A stretch of 64,000 nt of DNA from CAZHFW01 sp964531675 (GCA_964531675.1 CAZHFW010000006.1:62001-126000); one strand, 5' to 3'. Shown: positions 42,381 through 53,236, counted from the first letter of the stretch. Notes: generated by a model not told the origin, from the sequence alone. Made by a program: numbers and translations.

Positions 42381-44033
42381 ATGCCCAGCAGCAGAAAGCG
42401 GACCAAAGCGCCCGAGCCGACGCAGCACGATCAGCAGAGCCCGGAACCGGCGCAGCCTCAGCCCGAGCCGGGCGCTCCGCGCACGCGCGCCGAGCTGGCG
42501 ATCTGGCTCGCAGCGAACGCGGGCCTGGACCACTGGGCCCAGCCCATCAGGCCCGGACACGCGTCCGCGCTGGACTATCTGGCGTGGTCCTTCTTTGAAG
42601 GATGCGAGCACTTCGGGAGCCCGGGCCCCGTGAGCCCGCCCGACTGCGTCGTGTGGGCCAATCGCGGCGGCGGCAAGACCTTCATCGGTGCGGTCGCGAC
42701 CATGCTCGATCTGATCTTCAAGCCCGGGATCGAGATCCGCATCCTGGGAGGCTCCATGGACCAGTCCCGGCGGATGTACACGCACCTCCGCAGACTTTTC
42801 GAGCGCCCCGCGCTGTCGGAGATGGTCAAAGGCAAGGTCACACTCGACAGCCTCAAGCTCCACAACGGGTCCGAAGTCGAGATCCTCGGCCAGTCCCAGT
42901 TCGCGGTCCGCGGCACGCGCGTGCAGAAGCTCCGCTGCGATGAGGTCGAACTCTTCAGGCCCGATGTCTGGGAGGCGGCCCAGCTCATCACCCGCGAGCG
43001 GAGCTTTGACGTGCCGGGCGTGGGCCGGATCAAGGTGCGCGGCAGCGTGGAGTGCTTCAGCACCATGCACCTGCCGTTCGGCTTGATGTCCAGGCTCGTG
43101 CGCGATGCGGGCTGGAACGATCTGGCCGAACGCGTCGAGATCGGCGGCGCCGACGCGACCCGCACGCTCTTCAAGTGGGGCGTGCTGGATGTGCTGGAGC
43201 GTTGCCCTCCCGAGCACGTCTGCGGCGAGGAAGGGCAAGAGCGGTGCAAGCTCTGGGACGAGTGCCGGGGAAGAGCCAAGGACGCGGCGCGCTCGGGCGG
43301 GCACATCAGCATCGCCGAGGCGATCCGGCTCAAGGGACGGGTGTCGCAGGCGACCTGGGATACGGAGATGCTCTGCGATCGCCCGCGCCGGGACGACACG
43401 GTCTATCCGGAGTTTCGGGCCCGGGCGCATGTGGTTGCGAGCCTGCCCTGGGATCAACAGGCCGAGGCCCCGGTGATGTGGGTCGCGGGGATGGACTTCG
43501 GATTTCGTGCGCCGACCGTGATCCTGCTGGGCGCGGTGGACGCCGACGGCACCCTTTGGATCGTTCGCGAACGCGCCGTCGCGCAGACGGTTCTGGCCGA
43601 GCATGCTGCGGCCTTGGTCAACGGTCTGGGATCCAAAGACGATCCGCCCGGGCCGGGCTGGACGGGCAAGCCCCAGTGGGTGGGCGTTGACCCCGCGGGC
43701 AAGCAGCGCAGCGATCAGACCGGCATCAACGCCGCGGACGTCCTGGCCAAGCACGGCCTGCGCGTACTCGCGGTGAAGCGTCCCCAGCATCAGGGCTTCG
43801 AAGCGGTGCGGGCCAGGCTCCGTCCCGCGGGCGACGGGCCTCCCAGGCTCTTCATCCACGCCCGCTGCACGCACCTGATCGAGTGCCTCGAGAAGTACCA
43901 CTACCCCATCGACCGGCCCGAGAGCACCGTTCCGGTGAAGGACGACACCGACCACGCGGCCGATGCGCTGCGCTATCTCGTGCAGAACCTGGACCGCCCG
44001 GCCCAGACACGGGATGCGAACTACCTGGCGTGA
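42381..44033 (+). CDS. Phage-type terminase large subunit
   Basis: 550 aa. ATPase part: Walker A NRGGGKT (94-100), Walker B CDEVELF with D187-E188, followed by a coupling-type block. A four-cysteine cluster, C275-x5-C-x7-C-x5-C295, is inserted before the nuclease part and may bind zinc. Nuclease part: RNase H-like D372 (MDFGFRAP), VGVDPAGKQRSDQTG, and D524/D528 in the DHAADALRYLV motif typical of TerL. The first 45 residues are a P/Q/E-rich tail. The ATG has AGGAGG 5 nt upstream. No portal, protease, capsid or tail gene follows, so this is a relic, a gene-transfer-type element or a repurposed packaging motor. Confidence 0.87.
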   Translation: MPSSRKRTKAPEPTQHDQQSPEPAQPQPEPGAPRTRAELAIWLAANAGLDHWAQPIRPGHASALDYLAWSFFEGCEHFGSPGPVSPPDCVVWANRGGGKTFIGAVATMLDLIFKPGIEIRILGGSMDQSRRMYTHLRRLFERPALSEMVKGKVTLDSLKLHNGSEVEILGQSQFAVRGTRVQKLRCDEVELFRPDVWEAAQLITRERSFDVPGVGRIKVRGSVECFSTMHLPFGLMSRLVRDAGWNDLAERVEIGGADATRTLFKWGVLDVLERCPPEHVCGEEGQERCKLWDECRGRAKDAARSGGHISIAEAIRLKGRVSQATWDTEMLCDRPRRDDTVYPEFRARAHVVASLPWDQQAEAPVMWVAGMDFGFRAPTVILLGAVDADGTLWIVRERAVAQTVLAEHAAALVNGLGSKDDPPGPGWTGKPQWVGVDPAGKQRSDQTGINAADVLAKHGLRVLAVKRPQHQGFEAVRARLRPAGDGPPRLFIHARCTHLIECLEKYHYPIDRPESTVPVKDDTDHAADALRYLVQNLDRPAQTRDANYLA

Positions 44034-44061
44034 GGATTTGGCGTGATGCTCGGGGCCGCGA

Positions 44062-44343
44062 TCAACGCGGGGCCAGTGCCGGCACCGCGTACTGCACCAG
44101 CAGATAGCTGGCAGCGCCCAGCGCGAACATGGACAGGACGATCTGCGCGGCCATGGAAAGCACGCCCAGCAGATAGCGACGCCAGGGGAACACCTGCCTC
44201 CCATCGGGGAGCAGGTCGTCGGGCAGGCGGACCGCCTTCCACGCTATCGCGATGAAGAGGGACAGCGGCACCAGCATCGTGAACCAGACGTGGTTGAGCG
44301 TCAGGGCGTCGATGAAGGGACGATGGGCGATGGTGAGGATCAC
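44062..44343 (-). CDS. Small membrane protein of unknown function
   Basis: 93 aa with two membrane helices (about 16-34 and 55-85) and a short charged loop (RLPDDLLPDGRQVFPWRR) between. The GTG start overlaps the stop of the next gene upstream as GTGA, so the two are translationally coupled. It converges on the terminase gene. No family recognised. Confidence 0.7.
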   Translation of the reverse strand: MILTIAHRPFIDALTLNHVWFTMLVPLSLFIAIAWKAVRLPDDLLPDGRQVFPWRRYLLGVLSMAAQIVLSMFALGAASYLLVQYAVPALAPR

Positions 44344-44957
44344 GCGCGGGCCTCCCGCGGGCGGGGACGCCTGGCGGATGGGAATCCCGCGTCGAGGATG
44401 ACGATCAGGTTCAGAAACCCCGCGATGCATGCATAAAGGGTGCCGAGCTCTCCCATTTTGCCAAGGGCCTTGATGTTTCCGGGGGTGGCCTGATCCGGGG
44501 AGTGCACCAGGAGGGGCGCCTGCACGGTGCGCTCCGCGCCTGTCTTGGGGTCGACGTCGGTCATGGTCCCCTGGCGGATGTATTCACCAGGGAGCGGGGC
44601 GCGACGAATATCCGCACGGCGGGCGCGGACGGCTTCCTCGGGGACTCCCTTGAACCTGGTCTGGTGGATGTAGTCGACGCCGAAGGCGATGGGTCCGACG
44701 CAGGCCTGGCCCATGAACCACATGCGGGCTTCCTTGCGGTCGACGACCTCGATGCCGCCGATGAGCAGGCCGCCGAAGAACATGCCAAGGACGCCCAGCC
44801 CGGCGAGGACGCCGCGGGCGATCTGACCGCGGACGACGTGCCCGGCACCGGGGAAGGCAATGGCGGCCAGGAGCGCGATGGGGTGGAATCCCTCGACGCC
44901 GATGGGGCTGCTCGCTGGGCCGTTGGTGGAGGCGGGGGTGGCGGGGGCCTCGGACAT
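44340..44957 (-). CDS. Membrane protein of unknown function, coupled to the gene at 44062
   Basis: 205 aa. A hydrophilic start, then two or three membrane helices (about 28-75, including GAGHVVRGQIARGVLAGLGVLGMFFGGLLIGG), a polar central part (about 85-165) with an RAPLPGEYIRQG segment, and a last helix near 175-195. The G-x-G-H...GQ-x-x-R-G pattern resembles small planctomycete membrane proteins of unknown function. The ATG at 44957 has a TACCTT hexamer upstream. It probably forms a two-gene operon with the 93-aa protein. Confidence 0.75.
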   Translation of the reverse strand: MSEAPATPASTNGPASSPIGVEGFHPIALLAAIAFPGAGHVVRGQIARGVLAGLGVLGMFFGGLLIGGIEVVDRKEARMWFMGQACVGPIAFGVDYIHQTRFKGVPEEAVRARRADIRRAPLPGEYIRQGTMTDVDPKTGAERTVQAPLLVHSPDQATPGNIKALGKMGELGTLYACIAGFLNLIVILDAGFPSARRPRPREARA

Positions 44958-44964
44958 GGAAGCG

Positions 44965-44970
44965 AAGGTA
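44965..44970 (-). promoter_or_regulatory. Candidate -10 hexamer TACCTT
   Basis: It ends 7 nt before the ATG of the 205-aa membrane protein gene. Confidence 0.42.
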
Positions 44971-45101
44971 TCGGCTCGGCGGGGCCTCGGGCTGGCGTGC
45001 AACCGGGAAGTGGTGGCGGCGCGGCGGTGAGGGGTCTACCGTCGGCCAACCGGACGGCGCAGGTTCCCAGTGGTTGGGGCTTGACCCGGGCGGGGAAGGA
45101 T

Positions 45102-45129
45102 TTGACAGTTGCGGCGCGGAAAGTACCGT
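45102..45129 (+). promoter_or_regulatory. Candidate promoter for the acidic-protein gene
   Basis: A perfect -35 TTGACA (45102-45107), then 16 bp, then TACCGT (45124-45129). This would give a leader of about 160 nt before the ATG at 45293. Confidence 0.4.
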
Positions 45130-45292
45130 GTCGGCGCTGTTGGCGGAACCGCGAGGGGCCGGACGACGGAATCAGGCCGGTATGGACCGGCCGCATCGGG
45201 GCCGGCGCTCGTCCTCATGGGCGGGGCCCGATGGTCCGATCAAGAAGGCCCGCAGGGCGGGATGGGGCAGTTCACGAGGGATGGGACGCACG

Positions 45293-45586
45293 ATGAGCGG
45301 GAAGGTGTCTATGGAAGGCAGCATGGTGGAACAGGTGGAACGGCCTTGGGAACTCGCCCCGGGCTTCGGGTACGCCTCCGAGCAGTCGGGCTTCGGCACG
45401 ACCGCGGTGATGTACGACGAGGACGAGGATGAGGACATGGACGAAGATGGCGACATCTTCGAGGATGACGACTTTGAGGATGGCGAGGGTGAGGGGGACG
45501 ACGAGTTCTTCGAAGACGACGAAGACCTCGAAGAGGACGACGACGCGGACGATGAAGACAGCGAGGACGACGACGAGGATCTCTGA
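45293..45586 (+). CDS. Small, extremely acidic protein
   Basis: 97 aa. The first 40 residues are mixed (VERPWELAPGFGYASEQSGFG); from about residue 42 to the end it is almost only D and E with a few F, G and S. The ATG at 45311 with GGAAGG upstream is an equally good start. Such D/E tails occur in histone chaperones, DNA mimics and ribosome-associated factors, and RNA polymerase delta is a distant analogue, but no family is recognisable. The gene at 45759 follows in the same direction. Confidence 0.6.
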   Translation: MSGKVSMEGSMVEQVERPWELAPGFGYASEQSGFGTTAVMYDEDEDEDMDEDGDIFEDDDFEDGEGEGDDEFFEDDEDLEEDDDADDEDSEDDDEDL

Positions 45587-45758
45587 TCCCGCGTTCCCGC
45601 CGGCCCGAGTGGTTTTCTCGGGCGTGATGCGGGCCCGCGCGTGATCGGGGGGCCGGGGCCGGTGGGCCCTGGGTACTCGGACGCGGGCGGGCCCTGAATT
45701 TTCGGGTCCGAGAGCGCGTGCCGGGACGTCGGCGTTCGAGCCGTTCGTCGAGGTACGC

Positions 45759-46247
45759 ATGGAAAGCTTCCAGGGCCGTCGTTTCGAAGCACAGTCCGCC
45801 TCGGGCCAGCAGGCCGGCCAGCCGGTGGGCGAACCGGGCGTGATTCCCTTCCGGCCCGACGCCAGCTCGGACGTGGTCCGCAGGCTGGTCGCCGAGCAGG
45901 GCGCGACGGGCCTGGAGCGCCGCCGCGGACCGGGACGCAGGCTCAGCGACTCGCTCAAGAGCGCCGAGGAAGGCGAGCTCACCAAGGAACAGTTCCTGTT
46001 CCTGATGGCGATCGAGTCCTTCAAGAAAGCCAACGGCAAGGCGTACCCCGCCTGGAGCGATGTGCTCGAGGTGATCCGCCTGCTTGGCTATCGCAAGACC
46101 GCCAAGAGCGAGCTGACCCTGGCCAACGCCGAAGACTGGCAGGAAGCCTGGGACGCGCCGAGCAACGTGCGCACCGCACGCTGGTACGAGCGCCACGCCA
46201 AGTCGGTCGAGGGCGAGCCGAATACGCCCAAGCGCAAGGCGGCGTGA
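45759..46247 (+). CDS. Conserved-looking cytosolic protein of unknown function
   Basis: 162 aa. A disordered first 35 residues, an arginine-rich stretch (GLERRRGPGRRLSDSL), then a compact helical part (LTKEQFLFLMAIESFKKANGKAYPAWSDVLEVIRLLGYRK) that looks like a small helix-turn-helix-type fold, and a basic tail. A clear intrinsic terminator follows. The helical part could bind nucleic acid, but that is a guess. Confidence 0.62.
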   Translation: MESFQGRRFEAQSASGQQAGQPVGEPGVIPFRPDASSDVVRRLVAEQGATGLERRRGPGRRLSDSLKSAEEGELTKEQFLFLMAIESFKKANGKAYPAWSDVLEVIRLLGYRKTAKSELTLANAEDWQEAWDAPSNVRTARWYERHAKSVEGEPNTPKRKAA

Positions 46248-46280
46248 GCAGGGACGGAGCGCCCGAATTCAGAGACACCT

Positions 46281-46310
46281 ACGCCCGGGCGAATGTGCCC
46301 GGGCGTTTTT
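46281..46310 (+). terminator. Intrinsic terminator
   Basis: ACGCCCGGGC pairs with GCCCGGGCGT over a GAATGT loop, followed by TTTTT. It ends the transcription unit at 45759. Confidence 0.88.
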
Positions 46311-46390
46311 GCACTTGGTGAACCGGCAGGTGGCATCGAAGCTCATGCCTCGTGCCATCGAAGTCGCGTTTTGCGGCTTCGATGAGGGCG

Positions 46391-46428
46391 GGTGGCATCA
46401 ACGTCGTCAAAACGACTGTGATGCCACC
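46391..46428. repeat. Long interrupted hairpin with GGTGGCATCA ends
   Basis: GGTGGCATCA and TGATGCCACC form a perfect 10-bp outer stem, and GTCGT-CAAA-ACGAC a nested inner stem. A second GGTGGCATC lies at about 46330. No gene overlaps it. Confidence 0.75.
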
Positions 46429-46514
46429 TGGCCGCTCGATGCGCTTGCTCTTGGGCGTTCGGTTCCTCCCTCTTGCGCGGGAGGCTCGGACGGAGTTCAC
46501 CCGCCGGCTTCGCG

Positions 46515-46648
46515 GTGAGCCGGGGCGTCCCGCCCCGGTGATGGTGTACAGCTGCGATCGTGATGCGGTGCGGACTGTCCGGCTCGGCTTGGGCTCTGTG
46601 ATCCGATGGGTTCCGCGAGGTCGACCGGGGCGGGACGCCCCGGCTCAC
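46515..46648. repeat. Perfect 25-bp inverted repeat with 84-bp spacer
   Basis: The left arm 46515-46539 (GTGAGCCGGGGCGTCC...) is the exact reverse complement of 46624-46648. Each arm is itself an imperfect palindrome (GGGGCGTCCCGCCCC). It has the paired-hairpin architecture of the other families with a third stem sequence. Confidence 0.82.
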
Positions 46649-46656
46649 TGAGGAGC

Positions 46657-46680
46657 ACCGACCGCTCGGAAGCGGTCGGT
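46657..46680. repeat. Perfect hairpin ACCGACCGCT-CGGA-AGCGGTCGGT
   Basis: 10-bp stem, 4-base loop, directly beyond the 25-bp inverted repeat and before the tandem repeats. There is no T run, so a terminator role is doubtful. Confidence 0.7.
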
Positions 46681-46687
46681 GGCACGC

Positions 46688-46762
46688 GTCGTGGTCGCAC
46701 TTGTCGTGGTCACACGCATCCTGGCCACATGAATCCTGGTCACATGAATCCTGGTCGCACGC
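46688..46762. repeat. Five tandem 15-bp repeats
   Basis: Units start at 46688, 46703, 46718, 46733 and 46748, with consensus close to RTCSTGGTCRCAYGM; the third and fourth differ by one base. Because 15 is a multiple of three, the complement reads as a five-residue repeat of C-D-Q-D-S type, but no credible gene contains it. It lies 110 bp upstream of clpB. Confidence 0.75.
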
Positions 46763-46873
46763 GTCACGGAGGCACGGAGGCTGCCCAATTGGCAGGTCCG
46801 GGCTTGGTTCCTGGCCTGCGGCGCGGGGTTGGGGCGTGTGGGGCGTCGGCATGCGGCTTGCAAGTCTCTGGGC

Positions 46874-49615
<2,742 letters not shown>

Positions 49616-49638
49616 AGCGGAGCACGCCAGAGTTGAAG

Positions 49639-49674
49639 CGCGGCCGGCGCGTCAGGGTTGACGGGCCGGCCGCG
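49639..49674. terminator. Strong hairpin between converging genes, probable terminator
   Basis: CGCGGCCGGC and GCCGGCCGCG pair perfectly, and CGTCA-GGGT-TGACG continues the stem inward with one G-G mismatch between. There is no clear T run, so it may act as a Rho-assisted or stability element between clpB and the converging peptidase gene. Confidence 0.55.
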
Positions 49675-49780
49675 ATGCGTTGTCCGTTGAGGAGCGGACG
49701 ACCAAGAGCTCCGGGGGTGAGAACTCGAGCAGCGGGCGACAGTGCTGACGTTGTCGCGGTGGGAACGCCAGCACAGCAGG

Positions 49781-50974
49781 TCAGCGGGCGAGCACCGCGT
49801 TCTTGTCGTTCCAGAGCTTGTCGAGGCGGTCCATGAATCCGCCGGCAGCGGGGAGTTCGATGCCGCAGGCGATGAGAAGCTCGACCATGCCATCGAAGTC
49901 GGCGACCGAGACATACTCGCGTCCGACCTTCGGGGGCGTGGTGTTGGTCCCGGCCTGCACCGCGGTCAGGTCCGCCATGTTGTGGTAGTTCCCGAGCGGC
50001 AGGCAGACGCAGGTCGCTTCGTATCCATACGCGCAGTACACGGAGGCCTCGCACGCGCCGCCCGCCATGAGCTTGCGTTGCCACTTCCACGCGGGCGCGC
50101 TGGAGAGCTTCTGCGACGCGGTGGGGGCGGCGCCTCCCGCGATCTGCTCGGCGCGCTTGCCGATCGCGTCGGTGAGCGAGGGCGCGAAGATGCTCAGGCG
50201 ATCACCGACGCGGACGATGGGCCCGCCGCCGATGGGGCTGTCCGCGAAGGAGCGTGAGTTCTCCAGCGCGATGACGCGTGCGCCCATGGGCATGGTCTTG
50301 TGCCGGCACGCGGCGATGGCGCCGATGAAGCCGATCTCTTCGGCGCGTGTGAACAGGACCCGCGCGTCGGGCCTGGGGGAGCACCGGCGCAGCTCGTCGA
50401 AGGCTGCAAGGGAAGCGGCGACCGCGGAGAGGTCATCGCATCCCAGCGTGTGGATGCATCCCTCGATGATCTCGGCGGGGCCGACGTCCCACACCGCGAC
50501 ATCGCCGATCGCGATGGTCGCGGACGCCTGGTCGAGCTTGGCGCGGTAGTGCTTGTTCCCGCCCGCGGGCGCGGGGGTGATTTCGCCCTTGAGGGAGGCC
50601 TTCCAGGCGCGATCGCTGGCGTCGTGGACGACGACGCGGGCGTCGATGAAGTACTCGTCCATGACGCCGCCGCGGAAGGAGAGCTCGAGTTCATCGGGTC
50701 CGAGCACGCGCTCGACGACGAAAGCGGGGTGGTCCAGATGTGCCGTGAAGTAGACCGGGCGTTCGGAACGCGCCACATCACGGAAGGCCAGGTGCAGATT
50801 GCCCGAGGGGTCCGCGGTGAGCTCGATGTCGGGTCGGGCGGCACACCAGCGCGTGATCCAGTCGATGACGCGCTGCTCCTTGCCCGAGGCGGTGGGGAGG
50901 GCGGTCACTTCCGCGAGCCAGGCGTGGTGAAGAGCGCGGGACGCCTGGGAGATCTGCATCGGGAGATTGGCCAT
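49781..50974 (-). CDS. M42/M20-like metallopeptidase
   Basis: 397 aa. Metal-site pattern of the M28/M42 clan: H in FTAHLDHPAF, D in GCDDLSAVAA, E-E in TRAEEIGFIGA, a further acidic residue in ALENSRS, and H in GNYHNMADL. M42 aminopeptidases (glutamyl aminopeptidase, cellulase M) are large cytosolic complexes that trim peptides. The substitutions around the first histidine are larger than in typical M42, so the exact family is not certain. The ATG at 50974, with TACACT just upstream, is chosen over a TTG at 50980. Confidence 0.82.
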   Translation of the reverse strand: MANLPMQISQASRALHHAWLAEVTALPTASGKEQRVIDWITRWCAARPDIELTADPSGNLHLAFRDVARSERPVYFTAHLDHPAFVVERVLGPDELELSFRGGVMDEYFIDARVVVHDASDRAWKASLKGEITPAPAGGNKHYRAKLDQASATIAIGDVAVWDVGPAEIIEGCIHTLGCDDLSAVAASLAAFDELRRCSPRPDARVLFTRAEEIGFIGAIAACRHKTMPMGARVIALENSRSFADSPIGGGPIVRVGDRLSIFAPSLTDAIGKRAEQIAGGAAPTASQKLSSAPAWKWQRKLMAGGACEASVYCAYGYEATCVCLPLGNYHNMADLTAVQAGTNTTPPKVGREYVSVADFDGMVELLIACGIELPAAGGFMDRLDKLWNDKNAVLAR

Positions 50975-50979
50975 GCGCA

Positions 50980-50985
50980 AGTGTA
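50980..50985 (-). promoter_or_regulatory. Candidate -10 hexamer TACACT for the peptidase gene
   Basis: It ends 5 nt before the ATG at 50974. Confidence 0.42.
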
Positions 50986-51032
50986 GAAGCCGCCCGGGGT
51001 GGTCCGGGCGCGGGGGGTTGGATGCGCGGGCT

Positions 51033-52514
51033 TCAGTTCTCTTCGATGACCACCGGGACGCTGGCGTGACCGATCCAGTTCCGGGGAGGCTGGGTCCACC
51101 ACATCACCGCTTCGACCTGCGTGGAGGGGAGCGCGGGGATGGCGTTGTCGAGCTCGACCAGTTCGATGGCGTCGGCAGCGGGCTCGAGGCCCGGCGCACG
51201 GCCCAGGAGTACGCCCGCGAGCACGACGCGGGCGGTCGAGATGGCGTCGTCGCTTGCAGGAACGTCGAGCAGGAAGACGCCCTGATTCTGCCGGGGATCA
51301 AAGGCGGGCTTGGAAGGCGTCAGCTCCATCGTGGGCTGGGTGCTGTTGGAAACGTCGGAGGCCATCGTGCGGGCGCGGGCCAGGCGTTCCTGCTCCGCCT
51401 GAACGCGCTCGGCCAGCGTGGGCACCGCTCGCGTGGCGGCGGCGATGATCTCGGGCTGGGTTGCACGGCTCAGCTGCCAGGTGCGCGACTCGGGCTGGCG
51501 TTCATCGACCACGCTCGCGAGCCTGGCGCGGGCGGTTTCCGGGGCATTGGAGCGCACGCGGATGATCAAGCGTCCTTCGCGGGCCGCCTGCAAGGCGCGG
51601 GCGGGCGCGTCAGGCCCATCCAGCACGCGCGAGCGGTCGGCGGCAGCCAGGGCCGCGGCGATCGCGGTTCCCGACACGCCGCTGGGTCCCACGGTCCCGG
51701 TCTCCATCGCGACGCGGACCGGAGCAACCTCGGGCTGCGGGACCGGCTTCAGATCGGTCGCCTTGTTCGGTTCCTGAGCCAGCGTCCGGATCGGCGCCGC
51801 GTCGGGGGAGTTGGCGGTGGGCCCGGTGTTGGAAGCGGTGTTGGTGGCGTTCGGCGTGTTGTTCTGCGCCAGCGTCGGCCCAGCGTTGGGCTTGTCTGGC
51901 GTTGCGACGCCCGTCTCACCCGGCGTGGTTTCCGACTCGGCTGGATGGGTGTTCAGCGCCAAGGGGCCCGGGCCTGCGGGCGTGGGGTTGATCGTCAGGC
52001 TGGCCAGATAGAGCCCGCCTCCGACCAGCAGCAAGGCAGCTGCGGCGACCATCCCGCGGGTGCGGAAGGTCGGTTGTCCGATCTTGCCCGCCAGATGGGG
52101 GTCCAGCGCGGAACCGACCAGCGCCTCGCGCTCGGCCAGCTCCTGGGCTTCGAGCTGCTTGCCGAACTGTTCCGCGGTGAGCAGCACGCCCGGCGTGAGC
52201 TTCTGGTCCGCGAAGGGGTCTTCAAAGAGCGACTCGCGCTCCAGGCGCGACATGACCGCGTCCAGGAGTCCCGCGGGGGCCGCCTGATCGGGAATGCCCA
52301 TGAGTACCGCGCGGTCCTTGCGGAGCGACTCGACCTGGGCCCGGACCTTGGGGTCGAGCTTGGAGAGCTGTTCGGCGGTGGGTTGGCCTTCGATGAGATC
52401 CGCGATCAGGTTCTCGGCAGCATTCAGGGGCAAGGCCTGGCCGGCGCGCAGCGACCCGGGCTTGCCGGTCTGGCTCGCCTGAGGATTGCTGGGGTTGTTG
52501 CCTGACTCGGACAT
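51033..52514 (-). CDS. Probable membrane-anchored anti-sigma factor
   Basis: 493 aa. An N-terminal cytosolic region (about 30-150, with a helical LIADLIEGQPTAEQLSKLDPKVRAQVESL segment), one membrane helix at about 153-172 (GMVAAAALLLVGGGLYLASL), then about 110 residues of T/N/P/A-rich linker and a C-terminal folded domain (about 290-493) presumably outside the membrane. No zinc-binding HxxxCxxC motif is seen. The gene starts 50 bp after the ECF sigma factor on the same strand, the usual arrangement of sigma and anti-sigma. Assignment rests on context and topology. Confidence 0.68.
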   Translation of the reverse strand: MSESGNNPSNPQASQTGKPGSLRAGQALPLNAAENLIADLIEGQPTAEQLSKLDPKVRAQVESLRKDRAVLMGIPDQAAPAGLLDAVMSRLERESLFEDPFADQKLTPGVLLTAEQFGKQLEAQELAEREALVGSALDPHLAGKIGQPTFRTRGMVAAAALLLVGGGLYLASLTINPTPAGPGPLALNTHPAESETTPGETGVATPDKPNAGPTLAQNNTPNATNTASNTGPTANSPDAAPIRTLAQEPNKATDLKPVPQPEVAPVRVAMETGTVGPSGVSGTAIAAALAAADRSRVLDGPDAPARALQAAREGRLIIRVRSNAPETARARLASVVDERQPESRTWQLSRATQPEIIAAATRAVPTLAERVQAEQERLARARTMASDVSNSTQPTMELTPSKPAFDPRQNQGVFLLDVPASDDAISTARVVLAGVLLGRAPGLEPAADAIELVELDNAIPALPSTQVEAVMWWTQPPRNWIGHASVPVVIEEN

Positions 52515-52564
52515 CACGATCCTGACTGGGTTCCCTGACGACGGCTGGCACGATCCTCAAACGC

Positions 52565-53236
52565 TCACGCGGTTCCGGGCGGATTTTCGCGACGGACCGA
52601 CGCGGCTCGGGCCCGCTCGATCTCCTCGCGGAGGGCGGTCCGGGCCCGGAACAACCTGGATTTCACGGTCCCGACCGCGATCCCGAGAACCTCCGCGATC
52701 TGGTCGTAGTCCAGACCCCGCGAGTCGCGGAGGATGAGAATCGCGCGCTGCTGATCGTCCAGATTCGAGAGGGCCTCCAGCAGCTCAGACCGCTCCTCGT
52801 GTTGTGAGACACCCTCGCCCGTGCCCGGTTCCCGGTGCTGCTGGAGGTTTCCCCCCCAAGAGCTTCCCCGGCCCGAGTTCTCCGACCGGTCGTCGCTGGC
52901 GTCCAGGCTGGCGTGGCGGCGGAGCTTCTCGGAACGCAGCTTGGAAATGCAGACGTTCATCGTGATGCGGATCATCCACGTCGAGAGCTGGGCCCGGCCG
53001 TCGTAGCTGTCCAGGCCCTGGATGACCTTCACGAACGCGTCCTGGGTCAGATCCTCCGCCAGGCCGCGATTTCCCACGTACTTCAGGCACACCGAATAGA
53101 GGCGGTCCTGGTAGCGGATGATGAGTTCCTGCCACGAACCGGGGGTCTTCTGCCGGATGGCCGCCACCAACGCAGGATCATCGAGCTTGCTCAGATCGAT
53201 CGTGCGACTCGGGGATTTCTTGGTCGGCACAGGCAT
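52565..53236 (-). CDS. ECF-type RNA polymerase sigma factor
   Basis: 223 aa. Region 2 (about 30-105: LIIRYQDRLYSVCLKYVG, DLTQDAFVKVIQGLDSYDGRAQLSTWMIRITMNVCIS) and region 4 (about 148-200: LSNLDDQQRAILILRDSRGLDYDQIAEVLGIAVGTVKSRLFRAR) are complete; a glycine/serine-rich loop of about 30 residues joins them. It directs RNA polymerase to a stress or envelope regulon. It precedes the probable anti-sigma gene. The cluster of 135-bp repeats lies directly upstream of its promoter region. Confidence 0.93.
   Translation of the reverse strand: MPVPTKKSPSRTIDLSKLDDPALVAAIRQKTPGSWQELIIRYQDRLYSVCLKYVGNRGLAEDLTQDAFVKVIQGLDSYDGRAQLSTWMIRITMNVCISKLRSEKLRRHASLDASDDRSENSGRGSSWGGNLQQHREPGTGEGVSQHEERSELLEALSNLDDQQRAILILRDSRGLDYDQIAEVLGIAVGTVKSRLFRARTALREEIERARAASVRRENPPGTA

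Noticed and set aside
39402..44033. Complete prophage
   Set aside because: Only a repressor and a terminase look phage-like. No integrase, portal, capsid, tail, lysis gene or flanking att repeat was found within the window.
46343..46852. Possible gene for a cysteine/aspartate pentapeptide-repeat protein on the minus strand
   Set aside because: Outside the 15-bp repeats the frame has no pattern, crosses several perfect palindromes, and lacks a ribosome site or a recognisable domain.
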